Assembly: GCA_947652115.1 (NCBI GenBank)
Contig: OX393562.1
Location: 14,580,328 to 14,644,327 of the forward strand
Source of the DNA: Blastomussa wellsi
Lineage: Eukaryota > Cnidaria > Anthozoa > Scleractinia > Plerogyridae
DNA: 64,000 nucleotides
Reading direction: 5' to 3'
This document shows, piece by piece, positions 30,818 to 44,070 of the stretch. The first letter of the stretch is position 1, and each line of letters opens with the position of its first letter. Below the pieces are notes generated by a model that saw only the letters and a program-made list of their open reading frames with translations, had not been told where the DNA came from and made no database searches. The translations under genes were made by a program, and so were the position numbers.

Positions 30818-31077
30818 GTGACTGTTGATCTACCTTGTCAAAACCTCGTTCCCAAGGTAGATGAGAGACCCTGGGAACGAGGTCGCCTTTCCTAAATCTA
30901 GTTATGTTTTACGGATTTGCTGTCAAACACCCATGCCCGGATTATCATTATCGGTCCTAATCGCTCCATGCGACACATATAATGGAAAGCCGGTCGCTAT
31001 CTTCATTTTACACCGAAAAATCTTCCTTCTGGTCTCAAGCGTTTCAATTTATAATTTTCTTTCTTTTTTCAAAACAG

Positions 31078-31202
31078 AATTACATTGTACATTGTCAGAA
31101 AGAAGTCGAACCTCCAGCCTATTTGAAGAATGGGTTGCAAGAACAAGGGACCTTTGATCTCAGGCCCATCATGAAGAAGGCGAGCGGGAAAACTACTGCA
31201 AG
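31078..31202 (+). CDS. ZNFX1: ZNFX1-B exon 4
   Basis: 125 nt starting NYIVHCQKEVEPPAYL, ending in phase 2 at gtatta. Confidence 0.9.
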
Positions 31203-31390
31203 GTATTATAGGCAAATGACTAGAAACCTGATAGCTGTTATGTTCTTAGGCATGCGAAAACGCTCAGTTTATCATCAACCATGCCATAGTGGTATAACTG
31301 CCAAATTAACAGCCGCACATGGGCCCCTGACAGCCGACGTTTTTAGTATTTGCCTGTGGTTAAGCCGGTTTTGTTCATTTCTTTATTCAG

Positions 31391-31455
31391 CACTGTTACA
31401 TGGAAGAGCACGGAAGAGCGAGCGCTGTTAAGCGTCAGAGATAATGTTCGAAAGG
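31391..31455 (+). CDS. ZNFX1: ZNFX1-B exon 5 (microexon, lengthened)
   Basis: 65 nt between a tttattcag acceptor and gtaagt. Its 3' half (LLSVRDNVRKG) matches the A microexon, but the acceptor lies further upstream, adding TVTWKSTEERA. The length stays 2 mod 3, so the frame is kept. Confidence 0.65.
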
Positions 31456-32094
31456 GTAAGTGTAAGTATTCTTCTGCAGGTTAGCTATATTCTATAGATT
31501 CAGTGAATAATCGCAGTCTACCTTTAGAATCGAACCTGACTAGCTCTTGTTTTAGCCTTTCGCTCGAGAATTACAGTAGCGTTTTTGTATTATTTTTTTC
31601 AAGTGTTGTTACTGTGAATGCTTTAAATTAGGGAGCTAAAGCAACAACGTCGTCAATGACAACGAAAACGTCACCAAACATGGGTAAATCTGCCCGTCTG
31701 GATACATTTCGTTGCTTTCTAATGCAAAACAACATGTGCTCCTATTTGGAACCGAACTCAGCCTTAACACATTAAGCTAGAGCTAAATGTTAAACCGATA
31801 GTTACACATGTACAGTACAGGTCTAGATAATTTTGAGATTCTTAACCGGAATATATGTATAAATTTACATTTTTGCCTCCGCAGGGTCAGGGTTCCGGCC
31901 CAGAGGCCGGGACCCGAGGAGGCACCGTAGAGTTCACCGCGTATAAAGTGTCGTATTGATTTGAAAAAACTAGCCGCGCACGGTGGTGCGTTGGCAGCTA
32001 TTGTGAGAACTATTTCTAGTTTATTAAGTGATGTCTTTGGTTTAGTCTTTCTAATGATTGTCATAACACCGCTAACACTTCATTTCTGTCGAAG

Positions 32095-32255
32095 GAACTA
32101 CTAGTGTTCCACTTCTGAACCTGGCCATCTGGCCCACCGCGGAAGATCTGGGTCTTGATGACTCTCAGTTCAGGGCTTTACAGATGGCACTGACAAATGA
32201 ATTCGCAGTAATCCAAGGACCGCCGGGGACTGGAAAGACCTACATTGGGCTGAAG
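32095..32255 (+). CDS. ZNFX1: ZNFX1-B exon 6: Walker A
   Basis: AEDLGLDDSQFRALQMAL followed by [16 protein letters not shown]; one codon longer than in A at the 5' end. Confidence 0.92.
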
Positions 32256-32633
32256 GTAGATTCAAGTCGACGGCATTTTAGTTTTTTTTTTTCAATAGAC
32301 CTATTTCGATATTTTAAAATTCATCATGAAACAATTAATAGACCTCAGCACGAGATTCTGGGGAGGTCTGGGGAATAAACCATAGAGTTAGTGGGGCTTA
32401 TTCCCCAGAGCCTGGCAGTGGTGTTAATTGTTTTAGGCTGAATTTATTATATTCGGCACCGTTGTTTGCACAACCGACAAAACTAGTTTTTGATCAACTG
32501 CCAAAAAACATAAGGATTTCTATGGCTCGCTTTCGCTACCGAAGTTACTGAAGTAGCTGTTTGAAAAGATTATCATCAATAAGTCGGCAAAACGTAATAT
32601 ATTTACATTAGAGAACGAATTTCTTTCTTGCAG

Positions 32634-32882
32634 ATTGCCAATGTTTTGTTGCATAACAAGAATAAGTGGGACACTAATCGACCGCTTCTTAACGGCCCTG
32701 AAAGACGGCTCTCTGGGCATCACCCAATCCTGGTTGTGTGCTACACAAATCACGCACTTGATCAGTTTCTAGAAGGAATTCATCAGTTTCATCCGAAGGG
32801 AATTGTACGAATTGGAGGAAGAAGTCAAAGTGAAATCATGAAGGCGTGTAGTTTGTCAGAATTGAAACACAAAATGCACAAG
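32634..32882 (+). CDS. ZNFX1: ZNFX1-B exon 7: motif Ia
   Basis: 83 codons, [13 protein letters not shown] to KHKMHK, with [19 protein letters not shown]. Ends at gtgagg. Confidence 0.9.
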
Positions 32883-32925
32883 GTGAGGTTCCACTGGTAT
32901 AAATTTTTATAAAGGGGTAACAGAC

Positions 32926-33030
32926 AGTGTTTCATCACATTTCCAAACAGCGAGAAGAGAGTTGAAAATACGACGCGTAGCGGGGTATTTTTGACGAACT
33001 TCGAGGTGTTTGGAAATGTGATGAAACACT
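32926..33030. repeat. Foldback element with perfect 23-bp TIRs
   Basis: agtgtttcatcacatttccaaac (23 bases, here split for reading as agtgtttcatcac + atttccaaac) is exactly mirrored at 33008-33030. A one-armed relative is at about 50440-50480. Located in intron 7 of copy B. Confidence 0.75.
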
Positions 33031-33191
33031 TTCTCGAGTTTCTGATGTATGTTCGCAAACGAAAATAAAACTACGACGATCACATTTCCAAACCACGGTT
33101 ACGGTTCTTATTTCCTTTGTTCGAACTTGATAAATTATAAATGAGTTTGAGAATGAGAAATCAAAACAGGCTGTGTGAAACTTAAGGATAG

Positions 33192-33236
<45 letters not shown>

Positions 33237-33306
33237 GTATAACAATATATTTTGGTTTTATCAACTGGGTTGATAATGTGAATTGGCCACCGTAAAGAGA
33301 TTCGAG

Positions 33307-33745
33307 AGCTGACGTTTCGAGCGTTAACCCTTCGTCGGAGAGAATCAAGGAATTGTGGGTCGTGTGTGGTTTAGATACAGAAAGATGGAGCTTCGCTATT
33401 GGTTGGTGCCTGGTAACGTGAAAACAGTGGAATAAATTAGTTGAATGAAAAGCGTTCGTTGATACCGTGAGGATTAAGAGTACCGAATTGAAAAATAAAT
33501 TTTTGTTCTAGAGTTTTGCGGCTTCCTGTGTTTCCTTGGTGAAGGGAAAGGCCGCAGACTGCCATATGTTGCTTAGAATGATTTGGGAGATTGAAGTGTC
33601 TCGCGACCAGTTTAGATGCATTTTTGTTGTCTTTCTCTACGTCCCGAAGGTGTTCTCGGAATCGGTCGCCTAGTCGTCTCCCTGTTTCGCCGATGTATAA
33701 CTTTTTGCAAAGAGTGCAAGTTATGCAGTACGTACCTCAGCCAAT
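33307..33745 (-). mobile_element. PLE 3' end: GIY-YIG nuclease and hammerhead-like motif
   Basis: On the minus strand, 33730-33437 translates as YCITCTLCKKLYIGETGRRL, RFREHLRDVEKDNKNAS, RHFNLPNHS and ends in a stop: a Penelope-like GIY-YIG domain with its Cys pair and the LYIGET strand. The minus strand at 33339-33307 then reads CCGACGA, a short stem-loop and GAAACGTCAGC, the hammerhead order with one core base changed (U to C). Antisense to ZNFX1-B in intron 7. The RT part is missing (5' truncation). Confidence 0.8.
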
Positions 33746-34253
33746 GTCATGAGAGTCATTGGGACTTTTAATAATTTAGAAGCCGGTGAGATCAGTCTAA
33801 AGAGCTTTAAAGGGTGTCACAGTGGTGTTAGGCGTTAGCCCTTATACGACCATTTAATTTACCCGTAAGACAGAAATTGTTAAAATTTAGCCGTTAGCCG
33901 TTGAATTGTTTACCATATAATATTGTAGCCACGAAGGTGAAGGACTCCAGATCTCTTGTTAAGACTATTAGCCGCTTGCCTCTTATGTGCTTTGGTATGC
34001 AGAATGACCGATTTGGCAAACCGGAAGTGTCGGATTTGTCTACCAAATGTGTTGTACTACGATTTGAAAGGCGGTTTGACAGTTTCTAACTTTTTTTATA
34101 GAATTGAGATTAGTTTTAATACTTCTGTAATAATTAACCGCAACGGAAAGAAATTTTAAAGCGTTAACTGTAAAGAAGCCGAAATGTTAATCGTTAACCG
34201 TAAAAGCTACAGTTGAGACCCTCTTTAAGATTTTCTTTCTCTTTCCTCAACAG

Positions 34254-34536
34254 GACAAATTGGTTCCCCAATCCATAAGGAAGGCGTTTTACGAAGCCCA
34301 TGTGGAAATGGACCATACTGCAAAAACATTAGAAATGGCAACAGAAGGCTTAAAGAGATGCCGTGAATACGTACTTCATGAAGACGAGTTGTGTCATCGT
34401 GCTCCGAGCATGACCGATACCCATTACGAGTCCTTGAAGCAGCCGGCGTTTGCTGAAATGGTTGAACACAGAGGTAGTGCTATGTTGCAATGGCTTCAGT
34501 TGTCTGCGAACCCGGCCCTTCAGGCCAGTCAAGAAG
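34254..34536 (+). CDS. ZNFX1: ZNFX1-B exon 8
   Basis: DKLVPQSIRKAFYEAHVEMD to LQASQEG with a phase-1 donor. The following intron (34537-36185) contains no LamG-like sequence. Confidence 0.9.
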
Positions 34537-36185
34537 GTAATTTGCACTCAGTTGTAGAAAAAACGGAGTGGATTATGAATTCTCTTACTTTCTCGTTATT
34601 ATAACTGCAGTGGTCGCCTGAACAAGAACTTTTGTTTTCGGCATCCAGTTTCCAAGCAATGATAGAACCATGATTTAGGTTTATGGCAAGCGCGGGATTC
34701 AAACTTGTTGTATGAACCTATACATCACTTCCAAAGGAGGGAGAAGAGCTAATTAGATCAAAGGTCTTTTTGACAAGATGAAAAATGGTTCGGTTTGTGA
34801 TCAAAACTAGAGGAGATATTGTAGTAGTTATTCTGAGTAGTTCATAGACAATCTATTTTAGATATAGTACTGGTTTAGATATAGTACTGGTCATTTTTTT
34901 GCACTGGTATCTGTCTTAGCTGAACTACTCACCTTTGACACGAGAAAATGGTTTCACAGGAATATTAATTGCCAACAAAGATACAGTAACCAAGGAACGT
35001 AAACTCCGTCTTCCAAATTTTTTGAATAAGCAATGTGTTTTTATATCTCCTCTTCCAGTTAGTTAGTTAGTCACGTGACGTGCTTTTCAAGAACGCACGG
35101 ATTTAGTCATTGGTAAAGCACAATGTTATCAGAAATGGAACGAGTATTTGTAAATAAGCTTACATGCAAATTTTCAGATTTATATCCTTTAAGAGGGAAT
35201 TTTTATGGACGTTAAATTAGAAGGATTTGTATGGGAAGAAGACGCTTTGTCCTCCAGTCGCGCTCGAGTGGTTTTCCATACAAATCCTTGTAATTTTACA
35301 AGTTTTCAAACAGCCATAAAATCTTTGCCTTTCGGTTTAAGAGCCTAGAATTCTCCATTCTTCCTAATATTTTACCCCTCTTTCTATGTCCAATAGTTAT
35401 ATGCCAGCAGCTTCCTTTTGTAGAGATTAATAACGGAAAAGGTTTCTGGAGGGCAAAGCTTCCTCACTTCCATAAAAAATAACCTAATTTTGGCAATATT
35501 CAAATCGTCATTACATCTCAACCTTACATAGCATTGGTCTGAAAGTTCGTGTTCAGGCTATTTCAAATATGCTCTTTCTAGTTCTGAAATTCATTTAGCT
35601 GTAGCTAAAAGTTTAGAAATTATCGGTCACTTGACCGACTGTTGCAAAAGGCCTATTCCCCCAGATAAATTTCCCTCCTTGTACGCCTCGAGCGTAGAAG
35701 GAGGAGTTGGTGGATGCCAAACCCCTCCCCCTTGAAGTTTTCCTGGACGTTTGAAAAGAAGATTACTCTGTGATGCTACAACTTTTAGTAGCTGTTCATT
35801 TCTTGGTTGGGGAAATTTTGATGCGACAACCATGTAACTAGGTTTTTTGACGTTGCCACGACAACTGCATAATGGCATGCATTTTGGCTTTATTTTACAT
35901 CAATTTCCGTTGCTAAACCGTAGATGGTGGACCCATTTCTAGAGAAAGTAAATTTATTTGGCGGGGTCCATCAACACCCCTCCCCTCCCAAGATGGGGGT
36001 GCGGTGTGCGAGTTTGCATGCACTCAACAAGGAAATTATGATGGCTAGGTAGGGGTGAGGTTGAGGTAGGAGAACAATGTATAAAGATAAGGATAAACAA
36101 CTAATTGCGAAAAGGCACTTTCCGCATAGTTTATGACGCAGTAATAAGATTTATTTTGTTGTCTATCAATAAGAAACTCATGCAG
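34537..36185. other. Intron 8 of copy B; foldback at 35214-35297
   Basis: This is where copy A has its LamG exon; nothing LamG-like is left here. A foldback at 35214-35297 has arms aaattagaaggatttgtatgg and its near-exact mirror. The rest is AT-rich with no recognised feature. Confidence 0.6.
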
Positions 36186-36496
36186 AGGCGGAAGCGGTAC
36201 CAGGAACGGACATAGAAAGGATAGATGACGATGATAATGAGAACCCAGATGTGATGTTCGAAGCGACTGTTATTCAAGACCAGAGAATCCTGGACGATGA
36301 TGACGTTAAAGTGTTCGATACGAAGCATGGGAGAAGTAGAATGGAAATGAAAGTTGTGCGCCCTTTTGTTTTAAGCGAGGAAGGCGATGATGAATGGCGA
36401 ATACAGAACGCTTCTCGACAAAAAAAGAAGTTAAAGAGGATCGTGATTCATGAACTAAGCAAAAAGGATGTCATGTCAGATGAAAGAGTAAAAATG
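36186..36496 (+). CDS. ZNFX1: ZNFX1-B exon 9: acidic linker
   Basis: Equivalent to exon 10 of A: short acidic DDDDNENPDVMFE start, QDQRILDDDDVKVF and the KKKLKRIV basic segment. Confidence 0.88.
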
Positions 36497-36616
36497 GTAA
36501 GAAATGTTATTTCTCTAGGAGAAAAAGCAAATAGCTAAGTCTGTACTGACGTACCTTTAAAACTTTTTTAGTTCCTTTTTAAACCTTTTTATTAATTCTC
36601 TCGTCGTCCACTACAG

Positions 36617-36821
36617 GTTACAAATGTTTGGAATTTGACCCTTAAAGATCGCTGGAATTTGTACCGGCGATGGCTTATGGACGTGCGCGAGCGTTTCTAC
36701 AGAACTATATCATTCTTCCAAAATGAATATCAAGAGGGTGTCGAGCAGCTAAAGAAAATACAAAGCACGCTAGATTTGGGGATACTTCAGCGTGCCGATG
36801 TCATTGGTTTGACTACAACAG
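36617..36821 (+). CDS. ZNFX1: ZNFX1-B exon 10
   Basis: 205 nt, VTNVWNLTLKDRWNLYRRWL to GLTTTG. Confidence 0.9.
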
Positions 36822-37169
36822 GTAAGGGCGATTGCCACAGTCATTTTGGGCTTGGTAACGTTCTTCTAATATGCACCTTGTTTGATACAGAACCTTATCA
36901 AACAATAAATACATTTTAATAATAACAGTTTTATATATTAAGCATATTTATAGTTGATAATATTTCATATTAATATCACCTAACTAGTGGATCAATGGCA
37001 ACCTGCATTTTAATTGGCTACGCTACTAGAGGACTATTAGCAATAGTCCTCGAGTCGCAATCGAGCGTGACGTTTTCTTTTGTTTTATTTCCAAATAAAT
37101 ATTTATTCAACTTGCATTTTCTAACTTTATTATCGCCTTTTCTGTCCGACATAGTTGGGTGATACTAAA

Positions 37170-37259
37170 ACAATTAGACCCTTCGCTTTCAAGGCTCACG
37201 GGTCAATAGCCCATTCTGCTATTGACCCGTAGCCTTTGCGGGATACGGGTCTAATAGTT
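37170..37259. repeat. Foldback element
   Basis: Outer arms aattagacccttcgc...gggtctaatagtt and an inner perfect pair (gggtcaatag...ctattgaccc) give a nested hairpin in intron 10 of copy B. Confidence 0.65.
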
Positions 37260-37379
37260 AAATAACAACAAACAAAAACAATAACAAGCAAGAATTTAGA
37301 GGTTTTTCCATTCAACTCCATTTACAACTTCGAAGGCTTTTCCTAATTAGGTATGTCGCTAACTATAATTTCAATTTAG

Positions 37380-37780
37380 GTGCTGCCAAGTACCGCAAGC
37401 TGTTACAAAAATTGCAACCACGAATAACGATTGTGGAAGAAGCCGCTGAAGTACTGGAGTCGCACATTGTTACATCGCTAACTCCCGGATGTCAACACTT
37501 GATTCTGATTGGTGATCATCAGCAACTCCGCCCCAATCCCACAGTCTACGAACTCGCCAAACGCTACAACCTGGACGTGTCGTTATTCGAGAGAATGGTG
37601 AAGAATGGTGTGCCGTTTACAAGACTACGATTACAGCATCGCATGCGACCAGAAATCTCCAAAATGCTGGACCACATTTACTACGACCCAAAGTTGGAAA
37701 ATCACGAATCGGTGATGAATTTTGACAACATTAAGGGCGTGGCTAAGAACGTTTTCTTTGTGGACCACGATGAAAGTGAG
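37380..37780 (+). CDS. ZNFX1: ZNFX1-B exon 11: motifs II, III and IV
   Basis: 401 nt. [22 protein letters not shown] and LQHRMRP are unchanged from copy A; the DNA is nearly identical over most of the exon. Confidence 0.93.
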
Positions 37781-38477
37781 GTGGGTTAACCAAGGCACAC
37801 ATATGCACCACCTTAGAAACGAGACGAAATGTGGGTCGTATCATATCTTGTAGGCAATTATGGGCGCCAGGTTAATATTCTTCGTCGAACGCTCTGCCTG
37901 TCTAAAGTGCCCCTCAGGTCAAATTGTTGATATTCATTTTTTGTATTTTCGTGTACAATGCGACTTTCTTACTCCTCTTACTCCTCTTATCAAATTTCAA
38001 TACATTCTGAACATGAGAAGACATGTGCTTTTAAATTTCATCTCCGAGGTTTTACGACCGCATTTAATAATTGTTCCAAAGCTTTGGTGCTATCTGGAGA
38101 AAGTCACTTCAAAGTCTCAAAAATACCCCATGGGTTAAAATAATAATAACAAAATAAACAAAGAAGCTTTTGTTGCCTTCATTTTATTTTCAATAGTTAT
38201 TGTTATAGATGCATTGCATGAACTGGCTCAGTCCCTGACCCTGTCAATTTATATTTATATAGTAATATGTGCACGCATGTCGGTCTCTGTTTCTGGCACT
38301 AGTGTGGACCTCACGATTGTGTGAACCAGGCTTCAGTATCCGCGTACCAAAAATCGCGAGTTTGATCAAACCTCGGTGACAGGATTCCAACCGAAATATG
38401 CACTAGTTTGTGGAAGAGTTCCATCGCTATTCATGATTCCAATTAAATATTTAACTCATTCTTTTTCGTTATTATAG

Positions 38478-39372
38478 GATTTTAACGAGGAAGGAATGAG
38501 CAGGTCAAATAAACATGAAGCCAAATTCTTGGTCGCCCTTTGTCGCTACTTCATCCTTCAAGGCTACGAAAGAGAGCAAATCACAGTCCTGACAGCCTAC
38601 ACTGGACAGTTAACACAAATTAAAAAGGAAATGCCTAAAGATTTCTTCTGCGGAGTTCGTGTCTGCGCAGTGGATAATTTCCAAGGAGAAGAAAATGACA
38701 TCATTCTCCTATCACTTGTGCGAAGCAACGAAGAAGGCAAAATCGGTTTCCTCCAGATTGAAAACCGAGTTTGCGTGGCGCTGTCCCGGGCTAAGAAAGG
38801 CTTTTTCTGCATTGGTAACATCAGCCTTTTGGAAACAAAAAGTGAATTGTGGAGCAAGATTATTGGCGACATGCGAGAGCGTGGAAGTGTGGGAAATGCG
38901 TTGACGCTTATGTGCCAAAACCACCCGGAAACCGTGATCCATGCGTCATGTGTTGACGACTTCATGAAAGCACCAGATGGAGGCTGCATTAGGCCATGTG
39001 CCACGCGGCTCGAGTGCGGTCATGTTTGTGATATGATGTGTCATCCAGTGGACCCAGAGCACGCAGAATACGAGTGCCATAAGCCATGCGCCAAGATGCT
39101 CTGCGCGCTGAATCATAAGTGCCCCAAGAGATGCTACCAAGACTGTGGACCTTGTATAGAGCCTCTAGAAAAGATCCTCCCGCTCTGTGGCCATCTTCAG
39201 GCGGTTCCTTGCTTCATGTGCGAAGATCTTTCTAAAGTTAAATGCCAAACGCCCTGTTCCAAAACTTGGCCTTGTGGACATAACAATGAGACAAAATGCC
39301 ATGTGGATCCACTGCACACTCCATGTAAGGTATCTTGTGGCGTGACCTTAAAGTGTGAACACCATTGTACTG
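38478..39372 (+). CDS. ZNFX1: ZNFX1-B exon 12: RecA2 half and NFX1 zinc fingers
   Basis: 895 nt with [17 protein letters not shown] and VALSRAKKGFF, then Cys-rich units. One finger unit shorter than copy A. Confidence 0.93.
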
Positions 39373-41865
39373 GTAAGTCTTTGAGGAAAATTTTATGCCA
39401 TTCACTAAAATTTGTCTAACGACAAATCTTGGAACTGTAGACGGGTGTGTTCGATTTGCAAAAAATTAAGGTGATTCAGTGGTTTTGCACTGCGCATAAC
39501 AAAATGGTGGCCATAAAAAGGAGTTTAAAAATGGGGTCTATCGAAGAGTAAAAGTTAATTAAAATGTCGGTAGGTAAGATTTCTGGCCAAAATGAGTCTT
39601 AATGTTTCAAAATTTGTATAACGTATAAAGTAGTAATGTTAGTTGTTGAGTTCGACTTAACGAGGATGGCTGTTAAACTTGTAATGAGCCACTACATTGG
39701 CATTTAAGCTCCCACTCTATCATATAACATCCTAATTGCAGTATTTCGATGAAACTTTCTTAAATTATTTTCTTCGATGCTGTCTTCCACCTTTCAAGGG
39801 CCTTAAAACCGCATGACAGTTCGAAAACTCGCCCCAGTCTTCGCTCAAAAATCGGAAAAATGCAAGTCGTGCGCACATTCTGCAGCTCTATCGCGATAAC
39901 GAGTACGGTGACCCCCATTTTTTATTTCATGATTTTAATGATAATATTGTTTTTATTTTCAATAAGGAAAAAATTGCCAGAAATCTATGGCAAGTTTTCT
40001 GGAAATTGAACTAAATTGCATGGATTCAGCTATAAAGGCACGAACAGCGCACATCAAAAATAAGACTATTTTGGAGCGTAAAGTAAAACAAAAGGTGTTC
40101 AAAGTCATTGTGTTTGGTACATTGGCGAATAGGCAATAGAGCCAAGTCAAACGTTGTGGAATGCTGCAAACTTTAAGGAAAATATGGAGCTTGGTTGTCT
40201 CGTTTTGGGTTATGCGCAGCTGTTGCAAGAGAAGCGTAAATAGCCATATTCGTCAGTACTGTCACGTGGAAACGAGCACGGTGACCCCCACTTTTTATTA
40301 CGTTTTTGTAATTTTCTTGACTTGTTGCAAACATGTGCCAAGTTTCATCGGAAATCTATGACGGGTTCTTTTACTAGGGGATCACGTCACCTTAACACGT
40401 TGCCCATACATGGTCATAAAGAGATTGTTATCCGTCATCTGTACTTGACAGATATCCTGCGTTCTTATTCAACAAATTGTCACGTTGCCCAAATATGGTC
40501 ATGAAGGGATTTTTATCCGTCATCTGCACTTGACAGATATTTAACAACTATCCTTCCAAATCGCGCGGAATATCACTTGATACTTAGCCGACGAGGCCGT
40601 AGGCCGAGTTGGCTAAAATCAGACGATATTGCTGACGTCAAAGAAACGATTATTCCGTTTGCAGAATAATGGCCAACGATATATAACACTAAGACGGGGT
40701 TCTACCGTACGAAGATATAAATATACGACAACGACGACATGCACTGGAGGTGGGGGCCCGAAAAATTTTCCGGCTCTTTGGACTTTAAATTAAAGTGAGG
40801 GCCTAAGAAATTTTCGCCCATAAGGGGTGGGGAGGAGGGCCTACTCTAGATCCGCCACTGAAGTGGAATAATTCGGCAATATTGAAGGCTGGTTTTGTCA
40901 ATATTTTGGTGTTTGTTGAGGAATGTCGCGAAGAAGAACCTTTGTCTTATCTGTGTGGCCCTATATTACAGTGGAATACGCTGAAACAGTCTTTCCCAGT
41001 TATTGTGTTCTGGAGTTTTCGACAATATTCTTTTCTTTAGGCGGAAACCTTTGAAAAGCGTTTTATTTTTCTTTTTGAGTAAAACATCATTTTCTATGCC
41101 ACTAGCGACCGCCATTTTTGTTGGGTCACCACCTAACTCTCGGTACAAGACATGCCATTGGCTCTGAAAACAATAGTTAACGCGTCAGACCTATGCCTCT
41201 AGCCCTGGAAAACAATAGAGGTAGTGCTTAAAGAGGACCAATGAAAATAGAAGAGATGTCGGGGCCACCCGTTTTTGTTTGTTGTTTTAATAACGGCTGA
41301 AATGACGTCTTTATTCCGGATTACTCCACGTATTCTGCTACGGGGAGTAGAATACATTCTGGATGAGATTATTGTGAACTATTCCCGTAATAGGGTCAGT
41401 CTAGCGCACTCCATATTCCCAATGGAGAATCTTCATATTTCCGTCGGATTCTATCGAATAATTAACGCTCAGAAACTTTGAGTTTACTGCATGATTTTTT
41501 GGTCAACGGATATCCTAATTTCTATTTTAAGGGGACACTGTCATGGTGATTTTAAATTGTTCAGGAAGGGGACGACTATTTTTGGCTATTTTTACCAAGC
41601 CACATGTCAGAATGATATCACAGACAGTGCTTTTATAGCTTCAGTACGCTGGCATACAAGCTTTCAACAAACCCGACCAATATATTTGTATAGGTTCCCA
41701 TTGATGTTATTAACACGTCTTTAGGCCCTGGAGGTTTTGAAGTGATGCTCGTGGGAGTGTCCATTTACGTTCTTGAACAAAGAAAGCCATGTTAAGAAAA
41801 ACTTTCTTAACATGGCTGCAGTTTTAGTACCTGCTTACGTGTGCTATATTTTTCTTGTACACAAG
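39373..41865. other. Intron 12 of copy B, repeat-rich
   Basis: Contains two related blocks around gagcacggtgacccccat (39895-39930 and 40270-40310), a tandem pair of about 62 bp (40396-40457 and 40481-40542, cacgttgcccatacatggtc...) and a small inverted segment near 40585-40620. No exon or gene was seen. Confidence 0.55.
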
Positions 41866-43014
41866 GTGACTGCAGTGGTTGTCTCTGTGGCCGAGTACAT
41901 GTGTCATGCGATGAAAGGTGTGACCGCGTATTGTTATGCGGTCACACCTGCACTAAACCGTGCGCCCAAAACTGCCCTCCTTGCAATGCGAACTGCAGCA
42001 ACTACTGCGAGCATGGAAAGTGTGAAAAGAAATGTGGCGATCGTTGTGCTCCCTGTAAGGAGAGATGTACCTGGCAGTGTAAGCATTACATATGCACTAA
42101 ATTATGTGGTGAGCTGTGCAATCGCCCAAGATGCAACATGCCATGCACAAAGTTACTTCCGTGTGGGCATCCCTGTATCGGAATCTGCGGGGAACGATGC
42201 CCGAAGAAGTGTCGAGTGTGTAACAAGGATGAGGTTGCTGTTTTCGGAACGGACGACATGTCGGATGCAAGGTTCGTGGAGCTAGCAGACTGTGGTCACG
42301 TGTTTGAAGTTGAAATGATGGATGAGTGGATGGACCAGAACCAGACAACGCATAATGGGAAGCCTATTGATGTTCAACTCAAGCGCTGTCCAAAGTGCAA
42401 GATCCCAATTCGGACCGGTTTAAGGTATGGTAACATGGTTAAGAAGATCCTCGCAGATCTCGAGCAAATCAAACAGAAGGTTTCACTTGGTAAAGGACAG
42501 CGTGGTAAAGAAGTGGAAAGGCTCAAATTAAAGGTGCAGAAGGTTGATGACTTTCCCGAAGACAAGGAAAAACTTAATAAGTTAGTTGATCATGGGAATC
42601 TCACAGATGAACAAGTTAATGTGGTTGAAAACCAGATCAGCTTTTTGACTTTCCTTCAGGGACTCAGTGAAAAGATTGGCATAGGAGAAGAGGAAGAAGA
42701 TGAAGAGGACGAAAGCGAAGAAGAGGAAAAAGGAGGAAGACTAAAATGCTTTGATTCACAATTTCTTTCACGAGAAGCAAAGGAAGAGCTTGAGCGTCGA
42801 GTGCAACAACTCAAGGACCGCGTGATGGGGATTTGAGTTCGATTCAGTGAGCAAGAATTGGAAGAACTCAACGAAGAAATGTACAGAACGCAGCTTCTTG
42901 TCGACTATAGAATATTGAAGATGCAGCTTGACAATCAGAGAATTAAGCTGGGAGTCACCGACTCCAAGAAAGTTGATTCTATTGAAAGAAAATTCAAGTC
43001 AGGAAAGACAATTG
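41866..43014 (+). pseudogene. ZNFX1: ZNFX1-B exon 13 with premature TGA
   Basis: Matches exon 14 of copy A: GDCSGCLCGRVHV, Cys-rich fingers, [16 protein letters not shown] and an acidic EEEEDEEDESEEEE insert. Copy A reads VMGIRVRFS; here the Arg codon is TGA (42834-42836). The frame reopens at once ([19 protein letters not shown]) to the gtaaga donor. Confidence 0.9.
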
Positions 43015-44070
43015 GTAAGAATATAAAACAACTAAGAAAGGTATAAAAGCTATAATAGCTAATCGTTAGGCAACGACTTTTAAAAGTCCCAGGCGCGCTC
43101 TCTACCTTTTATCTTGCTTGGTGTAGTCCTGTGTGAGCTGTGCAAGACTAAACTGCCTCAGATGGTGGAGGGGTGCTCGTGTTCTCTCTATTAACGCAGT
43201 AAGGATCATGTGATTTTATGCGCCTTAAGGGGGGATTTGATGAGAGGAGATGATGATTATGGTTGTATTTTTGAAGGAATTGCCGAGAATAGGGTATTAA
43301 TATGACTTTTTGAGGGATTATTGTTTATTGGCGCCTGCGTAATGTCATTATTATCCATATACAAGGCGTTTTCAAAAATACAAGTAAGAACTTACTTCGC
43401 GCTGAAAATGTTATAACTGTAAAAGCCGGCCGATATGTTCTGAACAGGTGCAGAACTTTGCCGATATAGCTACAAAGTCTAAGAGTTAAAAACTCAGATA
43501 ATCATAATATTTAACGAACTTACTATTTCCAGTTGATCGTCCGTGTAAAATTCCCGCAGTACTTCAGTCAAGTGAACGACGTTTCGCTTCTTGTAAAGGC
43601 GACAAGAACTTGCTTTTCTTGTTTCTTCTGGATCGTGCTCTTGCTTCTAGCCTATCTCCAAGTCTAAATCCGAATTTTTTGTCTGTATTCTTCCCATTTA
43701 TAACAAGCAGACCGATTTTTCTCTCTGAAAACTATGCGTTTTGTGGGAAACTGAACTTCAAAGCTTGCTGTTCGCTCGTACGCACCTCGATGGTTTTCCC
43801 GCTTCAAACAGTCTGAACGTAATCTGATTGGTTTAAATTCATCGCGTGAACCAATCAGCTTCAGGGCCGTTGCGGCCCGCACAGCGTGTGTTTTGACGAT
43901 CAATTTGACCGAGTATGTGGATAATAATAGTACTTAATGATCCGCAGGAAAGTTAGATCCACTTTATTTGGCTAATTTCTAGTTGCATTCTTACATCTGA
44001 AGTCTACAGTATTGCTAAAAAATGTTAATAGCATGAAACTTAAGACATTAGTACTTTGTAATATTTTCAG

